In this document: one piece after another, positions 34,624 through 41,899 of the stretch
How the letters are laid out: each line of letters starts with the position of its first letter
Position numbering within the stretch: the stretch's first letter is position 1
Translations under genes and position numbers: made by a program
Assembly: GCA_003555415.1 (NCBI GenBank)
Contig: PWHX01000012.1
Location: 19,991-83,990 of the forward strand
Source of the DNA: Syntrophomonadaceae bacterium
GTDB taxonomy: Bacteria > Bacillota > Dethiobacteria > SKNC01
Direction of reading: 5' to 3'
DNA length: 64,000 bases
The notes under the pieces: generated by a model
Database searches by the model: none
Seen by the model: the letters and a program-made list of their open reading frames with translations, nothing else
What the model was told of the DNA's origin: nothing

Positions 34624-35508
34624 TTGGCAACAAATTTTGGGAGACTAATCACAGCCATGGTAACACCCTTTGATGATAATTTTGAAATTAATTATGATAG
34701 AGCAGGATCTCTGGCTGAGCACCTTGCAGAAAACGGTTCAGAATCAATAGTTATTGCAGGAACGACAGGAGAGTCTCCTACTTTAAATGTTGAGGAAAAA
34801 GCAAAGCTTTTTAAAACGGTAGTAGAAGCTGTAAAGGGTAAGGCCAAAGTTATTGCAGGTTCCGGTTCTAATTCAACACGGCAATCTATTGAAATTACTA
34901 AAAAAGCAGAAGAAGCAGGGGTAGATGGAGCAATGCTGGTAGTTCCGTATTATAACAAGCCTCCTCAAGATGGTCTTTATGAGCACTTTAAAGAAATAGC
35001 CAGTAATACCGGTTTACCCATAATGCTATATAATGTTCCTGGAAGGACGTCTATTAATATGGCGGCCCAGACAACTATTCGCCTGGCTGAGATAGATAAT
35101 ATATTTGCTATTAAAGAAGCCAGCGGAGACATGGATCAGATAAGTTATATAATTAAAGAGACACCTGATGAATTTTTAGTTTATAGCGGCGATGACAGTA
35201 TGACTTTACCCATGATGGCAGTTGGTGGCCATGGAGTGGTAAGTGTAGCCGGTCATGTAGCGGGAAAATTATTAACTTCCATGATAAGGGCTTATGTGCA
35301 GGGGAATACTGCTGAAGCTGCAGCCCTTCACGGTAAGTTAATGCCTGTTTTTAAAGGTATGTTTATTAGTACTAATCCGGTTCCTGCAAAAACATCTTTA
35401 AACTTAAAAGGTATTAATGTAGGTCCTGTTAGAAGACCATTGATAGAAATGACTGATGAACAGAAGAAAGCTCTGGAAAAAGTCTTAAAAGAAGCAGATC
35501 TTCTGTAA
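34624..35508 (+). CDS. dapA: 4-hydroxy-tetrahydrodipicolinate synthase
   Basis: Condenses pyruvate and aspartate semialdehyde for lysine, diaminopimelate and dipicolinate synthesis. The TIM-barrel active site is intact: Lys164 forms the Schiff base (IFAIKEASGDM), with Tyr136 in LYNVPGRTS and the GTTGESPTL loop. VPYYNKPPQDGLYEHF is the second family signature. 294 residues. TTG start behind AAGGAGGTGA. Its place after dpaAB suggests a spore-time supply role in addition to housekeeping (inference). Confidence 0.97.
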   Translation: MATNFGRLITAMVTPFDDNFEINYDRAGSLAEHLAENGSESIVIAGTTGESPTLNVEEKAKLFKTVVEAVKGKAKVIAGSGSNSTRQSIEITKKAEEAGVDGAMLVVPYYNKPPQDGLYEHFKEIASNTGLPIMLYNVPGRTSINMAAQTTIRLAEIDNIFAIKEASGDMDQISYIIKETPDEFLVYSGDDSMTLPMMAVGGHGVVSVAGHVAGKLLTSMIRAYVQGNTAEAAALHGKLMPVFKGMFISTNPVPAKTSLNLKGINVGPVRRPLIEMTDEQKKALEKVLKEADLL

Positions 35509-35550
35509 AGAAGTTTGAAACAGGACAAAAAAATATTACTTAATATTAAT

Positions 35551-35586
35551 CACCTTAACTATTTTTAAAAAGTTAAGGTGGTTTTT
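35551..35586 (+). terminator. terminator after dapA
   Basis: CACCTTAACT (35551-35560) pairs with AGTTAAGGTG (35571-35580); inner T and A runs can extend the stem, and GTTTTT follows. Confidence 0.85.
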
Positions 35587-35645
35587 AGTTTATTTGAAAA
35601 TCCGAGACTAATAGCTTTAACTAAGAGCTAAGACCAGAGGTTAAT

Positions 35646-35674
35646 TTGCAAGCATTCCTAAAATAATATATAAT
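35646..35674 (+). promoter_or_regulatory. sigma-A promoter of RNase J gene
   Basis: TTGCAA (35646-35651), 17-base spacer, perfect TATAAT (35669-35674), about 55 bases before the start codon. Confidence 0.8.
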
Positions 35675-35729
35675 AGGGCTAATGGTAGTGTGAACGGTTA
35701 CTTAAATAAGCAGGAGGTGTTCTATCTTA

Positions 35730-37403
35730 TTGAAAAAAGAAAAACAAAATAAAATCCAAATAATTCCCCTGGGGGGTATAGGGGAAATTGGAAAAAATAT
35801 GTTCGTTCTAAAATACGAAGATGAAATTTTAGTGCTGGACTCAGGGTTAATGTTTCCTGAAGAGGAAATGTTTGGTATAGATATAGTTATACCAGATATT
35901 TCTTACCTTATTGAAAATAAGGAAAAAGTCAAAGGTATCATTGTAACCCACGGACATGAAGACCATATTGGTGCTCTTCCCTTTGTTCTACCTTCTCTAA
36001 ATGTGCCTATTTATGGAACAAAGCTAACTTTAGGACTGGTAGAAGTCAAATTAAAAGAGCACAATATTTTAAAAACCACCAGCCTGAATCTAATTCGGCC
36101 TGGATGCAGCATGAAAATTAGTGATAATTTTAAAGTCGAGTTTTTTAAAACTAATCACAGCATACCCGATTCAGTTGGTGTTGCTATATATACCCCTGTA
36201 GGAATTATCGTATATACCAGCGATTTTAAATTAGACCAAACCCCTGTAGATGGTCAAATTACTGATTTCTATCGGTTGGCGGAATTAGGAAAAAAGGAAG
36301 TGCTGGTAATGCTTTCTGACAGTACTAATGCTGAAAGGCCGGGATTTACACTATCTGAGAAGGTAGTTGGGGAAACCATACAGGAAATCTTCCGTGTCTC
36401 TGATGGAAGAATAATTATAGCTACCTTTGCTTCTAATGTTCATCGTATACAACAGGTTATAGATGCTGCTGCCCTGCATGGAAGGAAAGTAGCTGTTATA
36501 GGCAGGAGTATGGTTAATGTTGTAGGCATATCCCGGGAGTTGGGGTATTTAAACGTACCTGATAAAACCATTATTGAGGTTGAGGAAATAAGCAATTATC
36601 CCGAAGAAAAGTTGGTCTTACTGACGACCGGAAGTCAGGGAGAACCAATGTCTGCTCTTACCAGAATTTCAGTCTCTGAGCACAAGAAAGTAGAGGTTAT
36701 TCCTGGAGATACGGTGGTTATAGCTGCAACGCCTATACCTGGTAATGAAAAACTGGTTTCACGAACCATTAATAATCTCTTTAAAAGAGGGGCTAAAGTC
36801 TATTATGAGTCGGTGTCCGGGGTTCATGTTTCAGGACATGGAAGCCAGGAAGAGTTGAAGATAATGCTAAATCTACTTAAGCCCAAGTTCCTGATTCCAG
36901 TTCACGGAGAATATCGCCATTTAGTACATCATGCAGAACTTGCTGAAAAGGTAGGTATTTCTCCAAAGAATGTTTTTGTTTCAGATAATGGTTCTATCTT
37001 AGAATTCACTGCGAATACAGGGAGAAAAGTTGGGCGGGTATCAGTGGGCAATGTTTTAGTTGATGGCTTAGGAGTAGGCGATGTTGGTAATATAGTTCTA
37101 AGGGACAGGAGAATCCTGTCTCAGGATGGAATACTAATAGTAGTGATTGCTATTGACAAGGAAAGCAACCGTGTTTTAGCAGGGCCTGATATAGTTTCCA
37201 GGGGCTTTGTTTATGTACGGGAGTCTGAAAAATTAATTGAAGAAGCTAAAAGCCAGGTCGCCCACGCTTTGGAGTCCACAAGTGCAGAGAAAATGGGAGA
37301 ATGGTCAACAGTAAAAAATATCGTTAGAGATGTTTTAAACAAATTCTTCTGGGAAAAAACAAGAAGAAGACCGATGATACTGCCCATAATTTCAGAAATA
37401 TAA
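35730..37403 (+). CDS. rnj: ribonuclease J
   Basis: Metallo-beta-lactamase/beta-CASP ribonuclease with endo- and 5'-3' exonuclease activity. 557 residues. The metal motif is His74-x-His76-x-Asp78-His79 in VTHGHEDHIGALPFV. Later motifs are LSDSTNAERPGFT, TTGSQGEPMSALTRI, and the beta-CASP/His end FLIPVHGEYRHLVHH. The position after dapA and before tepA matches B. subtilis rnjB, but only one copy is visible, so J1 and J2 cannot be told apart. TTG start after AGGAGGTG, own promoter. Confidence 0.95.
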   Translation: MKKEKQNKIQIIPLGGIGEIGKNMFVLKYEDEILVLDSGLMFPEEEMFGIDIVIPDISYLIENKEKVKGIIVTHGHEDHIGALPFVLPSLNVPIYGTKLTLGLVEVKLKEHNILKTTSLNLIRPGCSMKISDNFKVEFFKTNHSIPDSVGVAIYTPVGIIVYTSDFKLDQTPVDGQITDFYRLAELGKKEVLVMLSDSTNAERPGFTLSEKVVGETIQEIFRVSDGRIIIATFASNVHRIQQVIDAAALHGRKVAVIGRSMVNVVGISRELGYLNVPDKTIIEVEEISNYPEEKLVLLTTGSQGEPMSALTRISVSEHKKVEVIPGDTVVIAATPIPGNEKLVSRTINNLFKRGAKVYYESVSGVHVSGHGSQEELKIMLNLLKPKFLIPVHGEYRHLVHHAELAEKVGISPKNVFVSDNGSILEFTANTGRKVGRVSVGNVLVDGLGVGDVGNIVLRDRRILSQDGILIVVIAIDKESNRVLAGPDIVSRGFVYVRESEKLIEEAKSQVAHALESTSAEKMGEWSTVKNIVRDVLNKFFWEKTRRRPMILPIISEI

Positions 37404-37438
37404 TTGTACCGTTAACTACCATATAAATGTTGAATAAG

Positions 37439-37471
37439 TTAAGGGAAGTCACTTCAGGCGACTTCCCTTAA
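37439..37471. terminator. hairpin between convergent rnj and aldolase/phosphatase genes
   Basis: TTAAGGGAAGTC (37439-37450) pairs with GACTTCCCTTAA (37460-37471), 12 perfect pairs, with AT-rich sequence on both sides. Probably serves both genes. Confidence 0.7.
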
Positions 37472-37486
37472 ATATTATATGTTTTT

Positions 37487-38581
37487 CTAATCTATGTCTT
37501 CAAAACGATCTTTTAGCCTTTCCATTACCAAAGGTAAGGTGGTATATTCCATTTCGTCCAAGGGGAGACGGTGAGGCTCAAAAGGCCCCATGCTTCTTAT
37601 GTAATCGGCGATTTCATTGGCTTTGCGCCGGGCATTATCATAAGAGGTATCTGCAAAAAAGTCTTGAGGCCCTATAAGTTTACCTTCAGCAAGTTGGAAG
37701 CCTAAACCTACAACCCGGGGTGGACCGTCAAACCTGGTAGGATTACACTTATCCAGTGATGAAGGCATTAGCGGACCGGAATGGGAACCTCTCATCCATC
37801 CAGAAACCATGTAAGGATTAGAGAAAGGCTCCAGGACTTCTCCAACCGCCGGAAAACCACTTTGACAACGGACAATACAAACCGGATCATCTTTACCTAC
37901 ATATCGACCGGCCATAAGATTTAGACGCTGTGTGCTGGAAGTTGATGCTATATCCCCTGTGTCTTTATGAAAAACAGATTTTACACAATAGTGTCCGGAA
38001 GCTCCTATAAATACCAGAAGATCATAAAGTTCTTCCGGAGTATTAAAAATTACCTTTTTGTTTTTAATTAAGTCGTGGATTTCAAATTTAAATCCGCAGT
38101 TCATTTTAGGATCTATAACCAGTCCTGCCGTGTTAAAAGGATCAGCAAACATTTTATAGAGAGGATAGTTCCAGGCTCCAGGTTCCGTTTTATCCGCCAT
38201 GAATATAACAATGGGTTCACTTTTTCTCTCAACAAATTCCATTTCTGCAACTCCAGGCCCCATGCCCCGGATATTTCCTGAGAAAGCGTCCCCCAGGAGG
38301 TCTTGGCCTGCTCCATATAGCTTTAGTTTTTTGGCTAATTCAGTACATGCGATAAAAACATCCCAGGCTAACTGGTGTATCTCTTCACTATCTATTCCTT
38401 TTCCATGGGTTAGAATTAAATTTATATCATCGCCTACATGGGTAACATGAAAATCTGTTAATAAATTGCTTTCCCCCAGCATTTCGTTAGCTTTTTCTAA
38501 GAGGTCACTGTGAACGCTGCTGTGACCAACAAATCCTCCGATATCAGCTTTAATAACTGATAAAGTTATTTTTTTATTCAT
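37487..38581 (-). CDS. fbp: fructose-1,6-bisphosphate aldolase/phosphatase (archaeal type)
   Basis: Class V bifunctional enzyme of gluconeogenesis, which both condenses triose phosphates and dephosphorylates the product. 364 residues. Metal-binding sequences ADIGGFVGHSSVH and HVGDDINL, GAGQDLLGDAFSGNIRGMGP, and KTEPGAWNYP are family hallmarks. Tyr198 and Lys201 in SGHYCVKSVF fit the catalytic Tyr and Schiff-base Lys pair. Found mainly in Archaea and deep or thermophilic bacterial lineages. It is the only confident minus-strand protein gene, ATG behind GGGAGGG, and interrupts the conserved rnj-tepA neighbourhood. Confidence 0.93.
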   Translation of the reverse strand: MNKKITLSVIKADIGGFVGHSSVHSDLLEKANEMLGESNLLTDFHVTHVGDDINLILTHGKGIDSEEIHQLAWDVFIACTELAKKLKLYGAGQDLLGDAFSGNIRGMGPGVAEMEFVERKSEPIVIFMADKTEPGAWNYPLYKMFADPFNTAGLVIDPKMNCGFKFEIHDLIKNKKVIFNTPEELYDLLVFIGASGHYCVKSVFHKDTGDIASTSSTQRLNLMAGRYVGKDDPVCIVRCQSGFPAVGEVLEPFSNPYMVSGWMRGSHSGPLMPSSLDKCNPTRFDGPPRVVGLGFQLAEGKLIGPQDFFADTSYDNARRKANEIADYIRSMGPFEPHRLPLDEMEYTTLPLVMERLKDRFEDID

Positions 38582-38582
38582 T

Positions 38583-38618
38583 TTAACCCTCCCGTGATAA
38601 TTGTTTATTATAACTCAA
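38583..38618 (-). CDS. 11-codon ORF upstream of the aldolase/phosphatase gene
   Basis: On the minus strand AAGGAGGT is followed four to five bases later by TTG and ten codons (LSYNKQLSREG), ending in TAA one base before the ATG of the main gene. The last codons form that gene's ribosome site. It mirrors the short ORFs before infB and dut. Whether it is translated is unknown. Confidence 0.35.
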   Translation of the reverse strand: MSYNKQLSREG

Positions 38619-38899
38619 GATTACCTCCTTCCTTCACCTGTTTAATATTAATCGCAAATATATTGTATCATAATTAGCGTTAAAAACTCAATTGTGTTAC
38701 GCTGTTTATTCTTTTACTGTATTTATTAAATACCTATGAATATTGCTTTAATACAATTACTGAACTAAACAATAAAATAATTAAATTTTTATAACACTAA
38801 AGAGCAGGAAAGTAATTATTTTATGTAGAACATTGTATGTCTAATGATTAGTTTAATATAGGTTCCTTAATTTAACTATTTTTGGAGGTGAATTTTAAA
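38619..38899. other. divergent intergenic region, fbp / sufCB
   Basis: AT-rich region that must hold the promoters of both divergent units. I see a minus-strand TATAAT (38607-38612) that lacks a proper -35 and a weak plus-strand TTGTAT near 38833 with TAATAT 15 bases on. No convincing operator or riboswitch was found. Confidence 0.5.
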
Positions 38900-39649
38900 T
38901 TGTTGGAGCTTAAAGGATTATCTTATAATGTAAGCGGTAAGGAAAAAGACATTGAAATAATCAAGGATGTTGATATATCTTTTGACAAGGGCAAACTATA
39001 TGCTATAACAGGTCCAAATGGAAGCGGTAAAACTTCCCTGGCCCAATTAATCATGGGAATTTATCCTGCCACCAAAGGGAGAATACTGTTTAAGGGGGAA
39101 GATATTACTGATTTAGATATATCTGAAAGAGCAAAAAAGGGTATCGGTTATGCTTTCCAGTATCCTCCCCGTTTCAAAGGATTAAAGGTTTTAGATTTAC
39201 TGAGCCTGGCTTCAGGGATTGAGGAGGAAACAGTAGCAAGGGGATATTTGCGGCAGGTAGGATTATGTCCTGAAGATTACCTGGACAGGGATGTTGATCC
39301 GGGCTTATCTGGTGGAGAAATGAAAAGAATAGAAATTGCTACACTCCTGGCTAAAAATCCTGAGTTTGTTATATATGATGAGCCAGATGCCGGTGTTGAT
39401 TTGTGGAGCTTTGATCTACTTTTAGATGTTATCCGGAATAAACATAAAAAAGAGGGCATAACAACGATATTAATCAGTCACCAAGAAAGAATTCTTTCCT
39501 TGGTAGACGAAATAATTTTGATTGTTGACGGCAGGATAAAAGATGTGGGAAATAAGGATAAGATATGGCCGGTTATTAAAGATGTTGTGGGATGCCAGAG
39601 GGATACATTATGCAGCAGGAGGGATAAAGTTGAAACTAAATGCCGTTGA
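38900..39649 (+). CDS. sufC: Fe-S cluster assembly ATPase SufC (minimal-system type)
   Basis: ABC-type ATPase of the SUF scaffold. Walker A ITGPNGSGKTSLAQL, signature LSGGEMKRIEIA, Walker B FVIYDEPDAGVD, H-loop TILISHQERIL. 249 residues. The start is TTG 38900, nine bases after GGAGGTG; the frame opens upstream at 38882, before the ribosome site. The DEPDAGVD form, rather than the DExDSGLD of sufABCDSE operons, is what I associate with two-gene SufCB systems in anaerobes and archaea. It overlaps sufB by 20 bases. Confidence 0.9.
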   Translation: MLELKGLSYNVSGKEKDIEIIKDVDISFDKGKLYAITGPNGSGKTSLAQLIMGIYPATKGRILFKGEDITDLDISERAKKGIGYAFQYPPRFKGLKVLDLLSLASGIEEETVARGYLRQVGLCPEDYLDRDVDPGLSGGEMKRIEIATLLAKNPEFVIYDEPDAGVDLWSFDLLLDVIRNKHKKEGITTILISHQERILSLVDEIILIVDGRIKDVGNKDKIWPVIKDVVGCQRDTLCSRRDKVETKCR

Positions 39650-40553
39650 TAAAAATCTTTTAGAACAGGTTGCAGATCTTCACGATACTCCCCAAGGAGC
39701 CTATAATATTCGTAGGGACGGGGAAGGTTTTTCTCGCCATTCTACTGAAAATATTCAGATAAATGTTAAGGAGGATAAGCCCGGGATTGATATAATTGTT
39801 AAGCCGGGCACTAAAAATGAGTCGGTTCATATTCCGGTGCTGCTTACTCAGGATGGGATCAACGACCTGGTTTATAACACCTTTGAAATAGGAGAAGGCT
39901 CTGATGTGCAGGTAGTAGCAGGATGCGGTATTCATAATGATGGGTCTCAAGAATCCCGGCATGACGGCATACACACTATATATGTCCGCAAGGGAGCCCG
40001 GATGCGTTATGTTGAGAAACATTATGGAGAGGGAGAAAGTGTAGGGGGTAGAGTTTTGAACCCTAAAACAATCATTGAAATTGAAGAAGGCGCAACAGCG
40101 GAACTGGAAATGGTTCAAATTAAAGGAGTAGATAGTACAAAGAGGGATACGGAAGCTAATCTGCATAAGGATGCCAATTTAATTATAGTAGAAAGGCTCT
40201 TAACCCATGGAAATCAAAAGGCCAGGTCCGATATTGTGGTTAATCTAAGGGAAGAGAATTCTTTTACCCAGATAACCTCCCGGACGGTAGCCCAGGGGGA
40301 TTCTGAGCAGATTTTTTATCCCCGGGTTATAGCCTATGCCAAATCCAGGGGATATGTTGAATGTGACTCTATAATCATGGATAGGGCCATAGTCCAGTCA
40401 GTGCCGGAAATCACTGCACACCACGCTGAGGCGGAATTAACTCATGAGGCGGCGATTGGTAAAATTGCCGGGGCACAGCTCCTTAAACTCATGTCTCTGG
40501 GCCTTTCTGAACAAGAAGCTATAGAAAAAATACTGAAGGGTTTTTTGAGATAG
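39630..40553 (+). CDS. sufB: Fe-S cluster scaffold SufB/SufD-like protein (minimal-system type)
   Basis: 307 residues, much shorter than the about 465 of classical SufB, but with the SufBD beta-helix core: VVAGCGIHNDGSQESRHDGI, ARMRYVEKHYGEG, EANLHKDANLIIVERLLTHG and the C-terminal IPEITAHHAEAELTHEAAIG-like region (VPEITAHHAEAELTHEAAIG), followed by the usual LMSLGLSEQEAIEKILKGFL end. TTG 39630 lies six bases after AGGAGGG inside sufC. No sufD, sufS or sufU is present, matching the two-gene SMS-like system described in anaerobes. A cysteine desulfurase must be elsewhere. Confidence 0.9.
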   Translation: MKLNAVDKNLLEQVADLHDTPQGAYNIRRDGEGFSRHSTENIQINVKEDKPGIDIIVKPGTKNESVHIPVLLTQDGINDLVYNTFEIGEGSDVQVVAGCGIHNDGSQESRHDGIHTIYVRKGARMRYVEKHYGEGESVGGRVLNPKTIIEIEEGATAELEMVQIKGVDSTKRDTEANLHKDANLIIVERLLTHGNQKARSDIVVNLREENSFTQITSRTVAQGDSEQIFYPRVIAYAKSRGYVECDSIIMDRAIVQSVPEITAHHAEAELTHEAAIGKIAGAQLLKLMSLGLSEQEAIEKILKGFLR

Positions 40554-40556
40554 AAT

Positions 40557-40597
40557 AATAGGCCGAGGGTTAATAGACTGCCCGGCCTATTTTTTTA
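40557..40597 (+). terminator. terminator after sufB
   Basis: AATAGGCCG (40557-40565) pairs with CGGCCTATT (40583-40591), with inner GGG/CC pairs possible and a run of T to 40597. Confidence 0.85.
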
Positions 40598-40623
40598 TTA
40601 AAATAAAAATAAGAAAAAGGATT

Positions 40624-40653
40624 TTGCCGATTATAAATAATAAGCAGTATAAA
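40624..40653 (+). promoter_or_regulatory. probable sigma-A promoter of tepA
   Basis: TTGCCG (40624-40629), 18-base spacer, TATAAA (40648-40653), about 75 bases before the start. Confidence 0.5.
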
Positions 40654-40726
40654 ATCTATTAGGGAGCAGAAAATAAATAAGAATTATTTCATTAAACATA
40701 TTATTATAATAATTGGAGTGATAAGT

Positions 40727-41482
40727 TTGAGCATGTATAGTCGTCGTAAATCCCCTGTTAGAAGGCCGAAAAACCCTACTGCTCCTTCTCCCCAAACCGG
40801 TCAGGAAACGGAAAGTCTCAAAAATATAGAAAAGTTAGGTCAGGTTAATATTCCTCAAATGGATAGTAACCTTCATTGTATTTCTATAGTAGGTCAGATT
40901 GAAGGTCATTTAGTCTTACCTCCCCAGAATAAAACCACCAAATATGAACATATAATTCCGCAGCTGGTTGCCGTGGAACAAAACCCAAATATCGAAGGCC
41001 TGATGATTATACTTAACACCGTAGGAGGCGATGTAGAGGCAGGTTTAGCCATAGCAGAGTTAATAGACAGTTTATCTAAGCCTACCGTTTCCCTGGTGTT
41101 AGGGGGAGGGCACAGTATTGGGGTTCCTATTGCGGTGGGAGCAGATCATTCTATAATTGCCCACACAGCAACCATGACTATTCATCCTTTAAGACTTACA
41201 GGATTGGTAGTTGGAGTTCCCCAAACATATGAATACCTGGACAAAATGCAGGACCGGGTGATAAATTTTGTAACCAGGCACTCAGCTGTTTCAGAAGAGG
41301 AGTTTAGAAAACTAATGTTTAGTACCGGACAATTAGCCCGGGATATCGGGACGGTATTGGTGGGAGAAGATGCAGTAAATAAAGGGCTGATAGATTCCAT
41401 TGGTGGACTGGGGGAAGCAAACGCAAAGCTAAACGAAATGTTAAACGGTAATCCTACTCCCCCCGGGGGTGAGATTCAATGA
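40727..41482 (+). CDS. tepA: ClpP-fold protease TepA
   Basis: 251 residues of the ClpP/crotonase superfamily, YmfB/TepA branch. The N-terminal 40 residues are basic and proline-rich. The core has ILNTVGGDVEAGLAIAELID, catalytic serine region GGGHSIGVPIAVGAD and histidine region TMTIHPLRLTG. Described in Bacillus as aiding presecretory protein translocation; a spore-germination role of clostridial relatives is also discussed. TTG 40727 follows GGAG. It overlaps ylzJ by four bases, the Bacillus order tepA-ylzJ-spoIIIE being broken here by an insert before ftsK. Confidence 0.9.
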   Translation: MSMYSRRKSPVRRPKNPTAPSPQTGQETESLKNIEKLGQVNIPQMDSNLHCISIVGQIEGHLVLPPQNKTTKYEHIIPQLVAVEQNPNIEGLMIILNTVGGDVEAGLAIAELIDSLSKPTVSLVLGGGHSIGVPIAVGADHSIIAHTATMTIHPLRLTGLVVGVPQTYEYLDKMQDRVINFVTRHSAVSEEEFRKLMFSTGQLARDIGTVLVGEDAVNKGLIDSIGGLGEANAKLNEMLNGNPTPPGGEIQ

Positions 41483-41691
41483 TTATTTATACTCCGCTCC
41501 CTATAGAGTTAATCCTGGAGGGAAGCGATGATTTTTCTCCTGAATACAAAGAGGTAGAAAAAGATGGTTATAAACTACTGGTAGAACCCTATTCTTTTAA
41601 TGAAGGCAAAGTAGTGCGCTTGATAAGCAGCAACCCTCAAGAATACTTAAAGCCTGAACTGCAACCTGGAGAGATTATTAAACTGTCATAG
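41479..41691 (+). CDS. ylzJ: YlzJ-like protein
   Basis: 70 residues starting MIIYTPLPIELILEGSDD, the family signature, followed by YKLLVEPYSFNEGKVVRLIS and a C-terminal LQPGEIIKL. YlzJ is a small conserved protein of unknown function found next to tepA. ATG overlaps the tepA stop as ATGA, so the two are translationally coupled. Confidence 0.88.
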   Translation: MIIYTPLPIELILEGSDDFSPEYKEVEKDGYKLLVEPYSFNEGKVVRLISSNPQEYLKPELQPGEIIKLS

Positions 41692-41712
41692 TCTTATATC
41701 TGTTTTTTAATT

Positions 41713-41736
41713 AAGAGCTGTTCTGAGCTCTTTTTT
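41713..41736 (+). terminator. terminator after ylzJ
   Basis: AAGAGCT (41713-41719), loop GTTCTG, AGCTCTT (41726-41732) with a T run to 41736. Confidence 0.82.
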
Positions 41737-41899
41737 ATTATGTCAAAAATAGACAGCGTTTTACAAAGGATTTTGTTAACCATTAAAGAAAATAATTAGT
41801 AAATATAAAAATAAATATAAGCTTATATGTTGTTAAATATTTATTTGGACATGCCTTTTAGAATAATTAAACTTAAAAATAACAATGGAGGGAATAAAA

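Noticed and set aside
39543..39629. Earlier start of SufB deep inside sufC
   Set aside because: The extension has no ribosome site, while AGGAGGG fits TTG 39630.
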